Shown here: positions 57,307 through 64,000 of the stretch, one piece after another
Layout: each line of letters opens with the position of its first letter
How positions within the stretch are numbered: the first letter of the stretch is position 1
Origin: Bacillus sp. FJAT-22090
GTDB taxonomy: Bacteria > Bacillota > Bacilli > Bacillales_A > Planococcaceae
Assembly: GCF_001278755.1 (NCBI RefSeq)
Contig: NZ_CP012601.1
Location: 310,001 to 374,000, forward strand
Reading direction: 5' to 3'
Length of the DNA stretch: 64,000 bases
Made by a program: the position numbers and the translations under genes
Notes under the pieces: generated by a model
Told to the model about the DNA's origin: nothing
The model's input: only the letters and a program-made list of their open reading frames with translations
Databases searched by the model: none

Positions 57307-59007
57307 ATGAAGTATATCATCCCAATGGTTATTATACTTTTAGTCATTGCAGTTTTTGCATTTATTATAAGACGAAAACATAATACTGAAATTGAACGGT
57401 TAGAACATGAAAAACACCAGATACAAAATAAACCGATTTTAGAAGAAATGACGAAAGTAAAACAGCTGAACATGAATGGTCAAACGGAAGAAATGTTTGA
57501 GCGTTGGAGGAATACATGGACAGAGGTAATGGATGTACTGATGCCTAAAATTGATGTTCTATTATTTGATGCGGAAGAAAACGTGGACAAGTTTCTCTTT
57601 ATAAAGGCTTCCAAGACTGAAAAGGAAATTCAGTCATTAATTACTTCATGTGATCAGAAAATGTCTACGATTCTAAAAGAACTAGAAGAATTAATCGGTA
57701 GTGAAGAGAAGAATCGCATTGAAATGGAACAGTTGAAAGAACAGCATCGCGCTGCTAGAAAAACGTTACTTGCACATCAGTATTCATTTGGGGATGCAGT
57801 TCCAGTACTTGAGGCTAAATTAGAATCATTTAATCCTCATTTTGAAGAATTTAATAAATTGACAGATTCAGGAAATTATTTAAGCGCTCGTGAGATTGTC
57901 ATATCTGTACAAAATGAAGGACAAAAGTTTTTTCATATTTTACATGACATCCCTACAGTGCTATCAGAAATTCAACACAAGATCCCTGCAAGTATTCACG
58001 AATTAAGAAACGGTCAAAAGGAAATGGAAGAGAGCTCTTATTACTTGCAACATCTAGAAATGACAGCAAAATTAGATGCTATAGAAGAAGAGCTAAAAGT
58101 TTTGAAAGAAGCTATTGTTGAACTAAAAGTGACCAAAACAATTGAACGTGTAGAAGAAATAAAAGATGAAATTGAAACTTTCTATGATTTACTTGAAAAA
58201 GAAGTATTAGCAAAAAAATACGTAGACCAGCATAAAGAAAAAACAGCTGATCGTCTTAGAGAAGTTACATCCGTAACTCTTGCAGTAAACGAAGAAGCAA
58301 CCTACGTGCAACAAAGTTACCGTTTACCAGAAAAAGAGGCAGAGATTCCTCAAAGCTGTTTAAAAGAGTTAGAAGAGTTGCAAAAGAAATTTGAGTTACT
58401 TTCTAGCCAGGTTGAGGAAGAAAAATCAGCTTATTCTAGTCTTCAAGAAGAATTGAACGAAATTGCAGAAGATATTGACCGTTTATATGAAGAACAAGAT
58501 CGATTTGCAAATAGTTTAAAAAACCTTCGAATTGATGAAAACAAAGCTCGCGCGAAACTAGAGGAATTAAAAAATTTGTTGCACGATACAGACCGAATGT
58601 TACAAAAAGCTAATATCCCTGGAATTCCAGAGGATATGGATGTTCGCTTAGAAGAAGCGGAAGAACATATTTATGTAGCGATGCAAAGCCTGCAAGAAGT
58701 TCCTCTCAACATGTCTTTAGTCGAAAACTATTTATCAAAAGCTGAAGCTTGTATGGAAGAAGTGCATCAAAAGGCGAAGGAAATGCTTGAAAATGTATTA
58801 TTAACAGAAAAGATAATACAATATGGAAACCGATATCGCGCAAATCATCCAAATGTTCACATGCGCTTACTGGAAGCAGAAGAAGCATTTAGACAACTTA
58901 GATATGCAAAAGCTTTGGAAGATGCTGCTACTGCGGTTGAAGAGGTTGAACCTGGCGCTTTAAAGAAAATTGAAGTTCTAGTGAAAGAAGACGCTTGGCG
59001 TACATAA
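57307..59007 (+). CDS. ezrA: Septation ring formation regulator EzrA
   Basis: 566 aa. One N-terminal membrane helix (residues about 3-22, IIPMVIILLVIAVFAFII) and then almost entirely coiled coil of spectrin-like repeats facing the cytoplasm. EzrA binds FtsZ and limits ring formation to midcell; it also recruits PBP1. ATG 57307 is used (G-rich site upstream); the in-frame ATG at 57247 is out of context. Length and NGQTEEMFERWRNTWTEV fit the family. Confidence 0.93.
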   Translation: MKYIIPMVIILLVIAVFAFIIRRKHNTEIERLEHEKHQIQNKPILEEMTKVKQLNMNGQTEEMFERWRNTWTEVMDVLMPKIDVLLFDAEENVDKFLFIKASKTEKEIQSLITSCDQKMSTILKELEELIGSEEKNRIEMEQLKEQHRAARKTLLAHQYSFGDAVPVLEAKLESFNPHFEEFNKLTDSGNYLSAREIVISVQNEGQKFFHILHDIPTVLSEIQHKIPASIHELRNGQKEMEESSYYLQHLEMTAKLDAIEEELKVLKEAIVELKVTKTIERVEEIKDEIETFYDLLEKEVLAKKYVDQHKEKTADRLREVTSVTLAVNEEATYVQQSYRLPEKEAEIPQSCLKELEELQKKFELLSSQVEEEKSAYSSLQEELNEIAEDIDRLYEEQDRFANSLKNLRIDENKARAKLEELKNLLHDTDRMLQKANIPGIPEDMDVRLEEAEEHIYVAMQSLQEVPLNMSLVENYLSKAEACMEEVHQKAKEMLENVLLTEKIIQYGNRYRANHPNVHMRLLEAEEAFRQLRYAKALEDAATAVEEVEPGALKKIEVLVKEDAWRT

Positions 59008-59157
59008 TCAGAAGGTTTCAGAAATGCTTTCAAACTTTGTAGCTGCTGCAAAAATCTTATTTCAGTAAGAAGCACTTTAACGGAGAAGTGTTTTCATACA
59101 GTTTAACAACGATCTATTTTAATATTTTAATTTATTTAGACTTTGTATACTAATGTG

Positions 59158-59193
59158 AACCGCCTCACACTATTGTGAAGGTGGTTTTTTTCC
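59158..59193 (+). terminator. Terminator between ezrA and nifZ
   Basis: AACCGCCTCAC / GTGAAGGTGGTT stem and TTTTTTT, about 150 bases past ezrA and only 20 bases before the nifZ start codon. A TATACT hexamer stands just in front (about 59146). Confidence 0.8.
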
Positions 59194-59212
59194 GAAAAGG
59201 AGGGTATAACAC

Positions 59213-60355
59213 ATGATTTATTTTGATAATAGTGCTACAACTAAAGCACATAAAGAAATAATGGATACATTTGTATCGGTAAATGAAAATTTTTGGGCAA
59301 ATCCTGCATCTATCCATGAATTTGGGCATCATACAAATGAATTGCTACAATCAGCAAGAACACAAGTTGCAGAAGTACTAAAAACTGCAAGCGAAAAAAT
59401 ATATTTTACATCTGGTGGAACAGAATCGAATAATTTAGCCATATTCGGTTTAGCAAATAAATATAAACTGCGTGGTAATCATGTTCTCATATCAGAAATC
59501 GAACATCCTTCTATTTTAGAAGCAGCAAGAATGCTTCAACAGCAAGGATTTATTGTGGAAGAAATTCCCATCAATAAGGATGGGGTTATTTCTATAGTCG
59601 ATTTAAAGACATTAATTCGTAAAGATACAATTTTAGTTAGTGTTATGCATGTTAATAATGAAATAGGATCTATCCAACCGATAAATGAAATATCCGCACT
59701 CATTAAATCGAATAGTCGAGCTGTATTTCATATGGATGCCGTTCAAAGCTTTGGAAAGATGCTTGTAAATTTTGATGAGCAACATGTCGATGCTATTACT
59801 ATTTCTTCTCATAAAATTCATGGTCTCAAAGGTTCGGGACTTCTAGCATTAAAAAATTCGATAGAAATTGATCCAATTATATATGGAGGCGGACAAGAAT
59901 CTGGGATTAGAAGCGGAACAACGCCAGTTCCTCTTGCTGTAAGTACTGCAAAAGCAGTAAGATTAGCGAGTATTAATCTTAAGGAACATATAGAAAGCTT
60001 AAAAAAAATGACAGAGGAACTTAAGCGTTTTTTAAAAACATTTTCTTCCATAAAAATCATTTCCCCGGAAATAAGAGCACCTCATATCATTTCTTTTTCA
60101 GTGAAAGGTGTAAAAGGAGAAGTATTTATAAATGCTTTGCAAAAGGAAGACGTCATTGTCTCTACAAGCAGTGCATGTTCATCTAAACAAACGAAAACGA
60201 GTCATGTATTAAAAGCTATGCATCTAGAAGATGACTATATTAAAGGTGTCATTAGATTGAGTCTTTCGTATACGAATACAGATACTGAAGTGGAGCAATT
60301 TAAAAAAATATTTACGAAAGTAATGAATGTAATAAAAGGAGACATAAAAAGATGA
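59213..60355 (+). CDS. nifZ: Cysteine desulfurase (NifS/IscS family) partner of ThiI
   Basis: 380 aa PLP enzyme that takes sulfur from cysteine. Lys201 in SSHKIHGLKGSG holds PLP and Cys322 in STSSACSSKQ carries the persulfide. ATG 59213 follows AAAAGGAGGG. It overlaps thiI by 4 bases, as in B. subtilis nifZ-thiI, where it feeds sulfur for 4-thiouridine in tRNA. A general housekeeping IscS role is less likely because of this coupling. Confidence 0.92.
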   Translation: MIYFDNSATTKAHKEIMDTFVSVNENFWANPASIHEFGHHTNELLQSARTQVAEVLKTASEKIYFTSGGTESNNLAIFGLANKYKLRGNHVLISEIEHPSILEAARMLQQQGFIVEEIPINKDGVISIVDLKTLIRKDTILVSVMHVNNEIGSIQPINEISALIKSNSRAVFHMDAVQSFGKMLVNFDEQHVDAITISSHKIHGLKGSGLLALKNSIEIDPIIYGGGQESGIRSGTTPVPLAVSTAKAVRLASINLKEHIESLKKMTEELKRFLKTFSSIKIISPEIRAPHIISFSVKGVKGEVFINALQKEDVIVSTSSACSSKQTKTSHVLKAMHLEDDYIKGVIRLSLSYTNTDTEVEQFKKIFTKVMNVIKGDIKR

Positions 60356-61554
60356 AATGGGAAAAAATATTAGTTCGATACGGTGAATTATCAACAAAGG
60401 GTAAAAACAGAAAGGCATTCATTACACATCTTAGAAACAATATAAAATTTTCATTTGTTGATTTACCTAATGTAAAAATCACAGCTGAAAGAGATCGAAT
60501 GTTTCTTAGCTCGAAAGAGGATGCAGAAATTGATGAACTGATCAAACGTCTTCCAAAAATATTTGGTATTCAATCATTCAGCCCAGTTGCTTCTTGTACG
60601 CAAGAACTGGAGGATATAAAAGAAACTGCTATAAAGATTATCGACAGTTTAGACTACGAAGATAAAACATTTAAAGTAACGGTAAAGCGTACCGATAAAC
60701 GATTCCCACTAGATACGTACGAACTTCAAAGAGAAGTTGCAAATCATGTGCTAAGACAATTTACTACCTTAAAAGTGCAAATGAAAAAGCCAGAAATTGA
60801 ATTACGAATTGAAGTTTTATCAGATGCAGTATACATGATGGCACAAGTTATACCTGGTGCTGGTGGAATGCCTCTTGGTTCCAATGGTCGCTCATTGTTG
60901 ATGCTCTCTGGAGGAATCGATAGTCCTGTAGCAGGCTATATGTTATTGAAACGTGGAGTTCGATTAGATGCAATTCACTTCCATAGTCCACCTTTTACAA
61001 GTGAACGTTCAAAAGAAAAAGTGATGGATTTAGCCAATCAATTAAGTCTTTTTGGCGCAACAGTAAGATTGCATGTCATTCCTTTTACCGCAATCCAACA
61101 AAGTATTCAAGCTCAAATACCCGATAATGTATCAATGACAACGACTAGAAGAATGATGTTGAAAATCGCTGATCTTTTGAGGGAAGAAATTGGAGCACTA
61201 GGAATCGTCACAGGTGAGAGCTTAGGTCAAGTGGCAAGCCAAACATTAGAAAGCTTAACAGCAATAAATGCAGTATCCACAACACCAATTTTTAGACCAC
61301 TTATTTCTTTTGACAAACTTGAAATAATTGATATAGCTCGAAGTATCGGGACATATGAGACCTCTATATTGCCTTATGAAGATTGTTGTACAATTTTCAC
61401 TCCGTCATGTCCAAAAACAAAGCCAAAGCTTGAAAAAGTGGAATACTATGAAAGCTTTAAGGATTTTGATGAATTGATAAGAGAGGCAGTAGAGAATAGA
61501 GAAGTGTTTTCATTTCCAAGTAAAAAGAAAAATGAATTTGAAAATCTGCTTTAA
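60352..61554 (+). CDS. thiI: tRNA 4-thiouridine synthetase ThiI
   Basis: 400 aa. N-terminal ferredoxin-like and THUMP domains (to about residue 165) bind tRNA; the PP-loop SGGIDSP is at 186-192. A Cys in EDCCTIFTPSCPK is typical. No rhodanese domain is present, as expected for Bacillales ThiI, so the persulfide is passed straight from NifZ. It makes s4U8 in tRNA. Confidence 0.94.
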   Translation: MKWEKILVRYGELSTKGKNRKAFITHLRNNIKFSFVDLPNVKITAERDRMFLSSKEDAEIDELIKRLPKIFGIQSFSPVASCTQELEDIKETAIKIIDSLDYEDKTFKVTVKRTDKRFPLDTYELQREVANHVLRQFTTLKVQMKKPEIELRIEVLSDAVYMMAQVIPGAGGMPLGSNGRSLLMLSGGIDSPVAGYMLLKRGVRLDAIHFHSPPFTSERSKEKVMDLANQLSLFGATVRLHVIPFTAIQQSIQAQIPDNVSMTTTRRMMLKIADLLREEIGALGIVTGESLGQVASQTLESLTAINAVSTTPIFRPLISFDKLEIIDIARSIGTYETSILPYEDCCTIFTPSCPKTKPKLEKVEYYESFKDFDELIREAVENREVFSFPSKKKNEFENLL

Positions 61555-61584
61555 TAATTAACAAAATATACCTCATCGCCTTGT

Positions 61585-61613
61585 GTATGATTTAAAAGAA
61601 ATCGACCAATCTA
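61585..61613 (+). promoter_or_regulatory. Candidate sigma-G promoter of the SASP gene
   Basis: GTATG at 61585-61589 (fits GHATR) and CAATCTA at 61607-61613 (near CATNHTA) with a 17-base spacer. The leader would be only about 15 bases. Plausible for a forespore-specific gene. Confidence 0.4.
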
Positions 61614-61635
61614 TATTCACAAGGAGGTGAGAGAC

Positions 61636-61839
61636 ATGCCAAACAACAATTCTTCAAACCAACTTTTAGTACCAGGAGTAAGACAAGCACTTGATCAAAT
61701 GAAATATGAAATTGCTCAAGAGTTTGGAGTACAACTTGGGGGAGAAGCATCATCGCGTGCCAACGGATCCGTAGGCGGAGAAATCACTAAGCGATTAGTT
61801 GCTCAAGCTCAACAACAAATGAATGGTTTCAGCAAATAA
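61636..61839 (+). CDS. sspA: Small acid-soluble spore protein, alpha/beta type
   Basis: 67 aa spore DNA-coating protein. ATG 61636 follows AAGGAGGTG. The conserved [17 protein letters not shown] contains the GPR protease cleavage site (Glu-Phe), and [15 protein letters not shown] is the second family block. It binds DNA in the dormant spore and protects it from UV and heat. B. subtilis sspA is also next to thiI and ytcI; among several paralogues the exact name is uncertain. Confidence 0.93.
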   Translation: MPNNNSSNQLLVPGVRQALDQMKYEIAQEFGVQLGGEASSRANGSVGGEITKRLVAQAQQQMNGFSK

Positions 61840-61849
61840 GAAAACAACG

Positions 61850-61882
61850 GACCGGTAGCTTAGGCTGCCGGTTTTTCTTTTT
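61850..61882 (+). terminator. SASP gene terminator
   Basis: ACCGGTAGC / GCTGCCGGT stem followed by TTTTTCTTTTT. Confidence 0.88.
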
Positions 61883-61984
61883 GTGGTTTTTTTTTATAAA
61901 TAAAGGTTTCTGAAAATTAATTTTATATATAAAACTCAGTTAATTTCCTTTATAATTAAAGTGTATAAAAAGGAGGAGTTTAGG

Positions 61985-63568
61985 ATGAATAAACAAGACT
62001 TAATTGCACCTCAAAATTATAACCTAGTTAGTGAATTTGAAAAATATAGTAAAGATGAAAGTAAGCTAGCACTTATTTGGGAATCCGATAAGGGTGAAGT
62101 GAAGACTAGTACATATAATCAACTAATGAAAAGGTCAAATAAAATAGCAAATCTTTTTGGAAGAAAAGGTCTCCAAAAAGGTGATGTAGTATTAATCATG
62201 GTTCCTCGATTAATAGAGGCTTACGAAGTTTATATCGCAGCATTAAAAGCGGGATTAGTTGTAATACCGAGTTCAGAAATGCTTCGAGCAAAGGATATTG
62301 AATATCGTCTTGTGCATAGTGAAGCAAAAGCTATAATTGCATATGAGCCATTTTTAGACCAATTCGAAGATGTCTCTCATTTAGATGAAAAATTACTATT
62401 AGTAATAGGTGAAAGTAAAGATAACTGGGTATCACTAACAAATGAAATTGTAGCAGAATCAGATGAGTTTCAAGTGGTAGATACTTTAAAGGATGATATG
62501 GCATTTCTATCTTATACAAGTGGTACAACTGGAAATCCAAAAGGTGTAGTGCATACACATGGCTGGGCTTTTGCACATTTAAAAACATCTGCTCCAAATT
62601 GGCTTGGGATTCAAGAAGGTGATATTGTTTGGGCAACGGCTAGTCCGGGATGGCAAAAATGGATTTGGAGTCCGTTCCTTGCAACTTTAGGAAGTGGTGC
62701 GATTGGTTATGTTTATAATGGGAAATTTGATCCAAATACGTATTTAAAAAATATGCAAGAGAAAAAAGTAAATGTTCTTTGCTGTACACCTACTGAATAC
62801 CGAATTATGGCTAAAGTAGATGGATTAAAAGATTATGATCTTTCCTCACTTCACAGTGCTGTTTCAGCAGGGGAACCTTTGAATAGAGAAGTTATTGAAA
62901 CATTTGATAGATTATTCAATTTAGAAGTACGAGACGGCTACGGTCAAACAGAAAATACATTATTAGTTGGAACAATGAAAGGAACAGAAGCTCGTCCTGG
63001 TTCTATGGGAAAACCTACTCCTGGAAATACAGTAGAAATAGTGAATGAATTTGGAGAAATTTGTGCTCCAGGAGAAGTTGGAGATATTGCAGTGCATATA
63101 GAAACTCCAGCTCTATTTAAAGAGTATTTAAAGGATCCAGAACGAACATCTATGCAATTTAGAGGAGATTACTATATTACAGGCGACCAAGCGAAAAAAG
63201 ATGAGGATGGATATTTTTGGTTTGAAGGTAGAGGAGACGATATCATTATTAGCTCTGGTTATACCATTGGACCATTCGAAGTGGAAGATGCACTTACAAA
63301 GCATCCTGCTGTTCAAGAATGTGCAGTTGTTGGAAGTCCAGATGAGCTTAGAGGGACGATCGTAAAGGCATTTGTTGTTTTACGTGATTCATCCATTCAA
63401 GGCACTGAGGAACTAGTGAAAGAACTTCAAGAGCATGTGAAATCCATGACAGCGCCATATAAATATCCGCGTGAAATAGAATTTATCAAGGAATTACCAA
63501 AAACTACTTCAGGTAAAATTAGAAGAATAGAGTTAAGACAGCAAGAACAACAACTCAAAACTAAATAA
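61985..63568 (+). CDS. ytcI: AMP-forming acyl/acetyl-CoA synthetase YtcI
   Basis: 527 aa adenylate-forming enzyme. ATG 61985 follows AAAAGGAGG; the upstream GTG is rejected. Motifs YTSGTTGNPKG, ATASPGWQKWIW, GYGQTENT, GRGDDIIISSGYTIGP and the catalytic lysine in KTTSGKIRR are complete. It probably activates acetate or a short or medium fatty acid. It is a second acetyl-CoA synthetase-like enzyme in the window (with AcsA) and stands next to sspA as in B. subtilis. Confidence 0.88.
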   Translation: MNKQDLIAPQNYNLVSEFEKYSKDESKLALIWESDKGEVKTSTYNQLMKRSNKIANLFGRKGLQKGDVVLIMVPRLIEAYEVYIAALKAGLVVIPSSEMLRAKDIEYRLVHSEAKAIIAYEPFLDQFEDVSHLDEKLLLVIGESKDNWVSLTNEIVAESDEFQVVDTLKDDMAFLSYTSGTTGNPKGVVHTHGWAFAHLKTSAPNWLGIQEGDIVWATASPGWQKWIWSPFLATLGSGAIGYVYNGKFDPNTYLKNMQEKKVNVLCCTPTEYRIMAKVDGLKDYDLSSLHSAVSAGEPLNREVIETFDRLFNLEVRDGYGQTENTLLVGTMKGTEARPGSMGKPTPGNTVEIVNEFGEICAPGEVGDIAVHIETPALFKEYLKDPERTSMQFRGDYYITGDQAKKDEDGYFWFEGRGDDIIISSGYTIGPFEVEDALTKHPAVQECAVVGSPDELRGTIVKAFVVLRDSSIQGTEELVKELQEHVKSMTAPYKYPREIEFIKELPKTTSGKIRRIELRQQEQQLKTK

Positions 63569-63574
63569 CAAATT

Positions 63575-63608
63575 AGCACGGAGAATAATATGTTCTCCGT
63601 GCTTTTTT
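63575..63608 (+). terminator. ytcI terminator
   Basis: AGCACGGAGAA / TTCTCCGTGCT stem and TTTTTT. Confidence 0.92.
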
Positions 63609-63701
63609 GTGTGATTGATGAATATGTCCATTTACTTCAATGAAGTAAAGTATTATAATGTTTCTTGTGTTTCGAGTTCCTAAATATGTGGGGTGATAGT
63701 T

Positions 63702-64000
63702 TTGCAAAATGAAGAAAAACAAGGGATAGTAATCGTAGCTGTTGCCTATATTTTTTGGGGTTTTATGCCAATATATTGGAAGTTGCTTTTGGATGTTTCC
63801 AGCGACGAAATTTTAGCAAGTCGAGTAATATGGTCCTTTATATTTACGTTTTTAGTAGTAATTCTAATGAAGAACTTTCGGGTATTAATAAGTGATTTAA
63901 AAGAACTTTGGAAAAATAAGAAAGCCTTTTGGAGTCTTGTTCTAGCTTCTTATTTAGTAACGGGTAATTGGTTTACATACATATTTGCAGTAAATGCAGG
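63702..64000 (+). CDS. RarD/EamA-family transporter (3' truncated by window edge)
   Basis: The first 99 residues or so, from TTG 63702 with GTGGGGTGA upstream. Hydrophobic segments begin at residue 9; YIFWGFMPIYWKLLLDVSS, EILASRVIWSFIFTFLV and GNWFTYIFAVNAG match the RarD family of 10-helix permeases. The substrate is unknown (the name comes from chloramphenicol sensitivity). The gene runs off the end of the window. Confidence 0.85.
   Translation, partial: MQNEEKQGIVIVAVAYIFWGFMPIYWKLLLDVSSDEILASRVIWSFIFTFLVVILMKNFRVLISDLKELWKNKKAFWSLVLASYLVTGNWFTYIFAVNA

Overview
The window is 64 kb of a low-GC, spore-forming Firmicute chromosome. Gene content and order follow the Bacillus subtilis ytfP-ytgP ... 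murC-aroA-ccpA-acuABC/acsA-tyrS-rpsD-ezrA-nifZ-thiI-sspA segment. An alpha/beta-type small acid-soluble spore protein, a probable sigma-B promoter, CcpA and three T-box leaders support Bacillales. The AT-rich composition and the methionine gamma-lyase/HisJ arrangement suggest a Planococcaceae-like genus such as Psychrobacillus, Lysinibacillus or Solibacillus; the genus is an inference. I found no tRNA, rRNA, prophage or CRISPR.

Layout. 1-3.5 kb: ketone-body/3-hydroxybutyrate operon (scoA partial, scoB, GntP permease, 3-hydroxybutyrate dehydrogenase). 3.5-6.3 kb: leucine T-box and leuS. 6.5-6.9 kb: GC-rich repeats. 7-9.2 kb, minus strand: tryptophan T-box and a two-gene trpE-trpG operon. 9.2-13.2 kb: YtfP flavoprotein, MurJ-type flippase YtgP, RsuA-type pseudouridine synthase, YtzE regulator. 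13.6-19.9 kb: tight operon pepV-dat-ytlP-ytlQ-ytlR-trmB-ytnP. 20.5-31.2 kb: ytzB, ytoP, a DUF84 NTPase, a lipoprotein, ytpPQR, sftA, murC, ytxGH. 31.6-41 kb: a large FtsA-like actin-fold protein, aroA (chorismate mutase-DAHP synthase), ccpA, and acuABC divergent from acsA. 41.4-46 kb: class A PBP, tyrosine T-box and tyrS, and a previously uncalled 54-codon gene. 46.4-51.3 kb: an accessory island. 51.4-64 kb: rpsD with its leader, dgcP, methionine gamma-lyase with a cre site, free-methionine sulfoxide reductase, hisJ, ezrA, nifZ-thiI, an sspA-like gene, ytcI, and the start of rarD.

How the genes connect. Acetyl-CoA metabolism recurs: 3-hydroxybutyrate and acetoacetate activation, acetyl-CoA synthetase, and its acetylation control by AcuA/AcuC. 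CcpA is encoded here, and a near-perfect cre lies just before methionine gamma-lyase. Translation and amino-acid supply are tied together by T-boxes for Leu (CUC), Trp (UGG) and Tyr (UAC). Envelope and division functions are spread through the window: MurJ, MurC, PBP, EzrA, SftA, the FtsA-like protein, and D-amino-acid aminotransferase beside PepV.

Most unusual region. Between DUF3006 (46.4 kb) and rpsD (51.4 kb), small unrelated single genes (DUF4256, GNAT, an anchored protein, a WGR-like protein) are separated by a recurring unit. The unit is a short terminator hairpin followed by an imperfect palindrome with arms like TTGAACTAAC / GTTTAGTTGAA. It recurs about eight times in 4.5 kb and looks like a cassette array with no integrase in the window. 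A complete IS3-family element has inserted into the loop of the last terminator of this array. Separately, at least four families of GC-rich inverted-repeat elements fill the intergenic gaps at 6.5, 20, 31.3, 40.7-41.3 and 55.6 kb, with a nested insertion visible at 20 kb.
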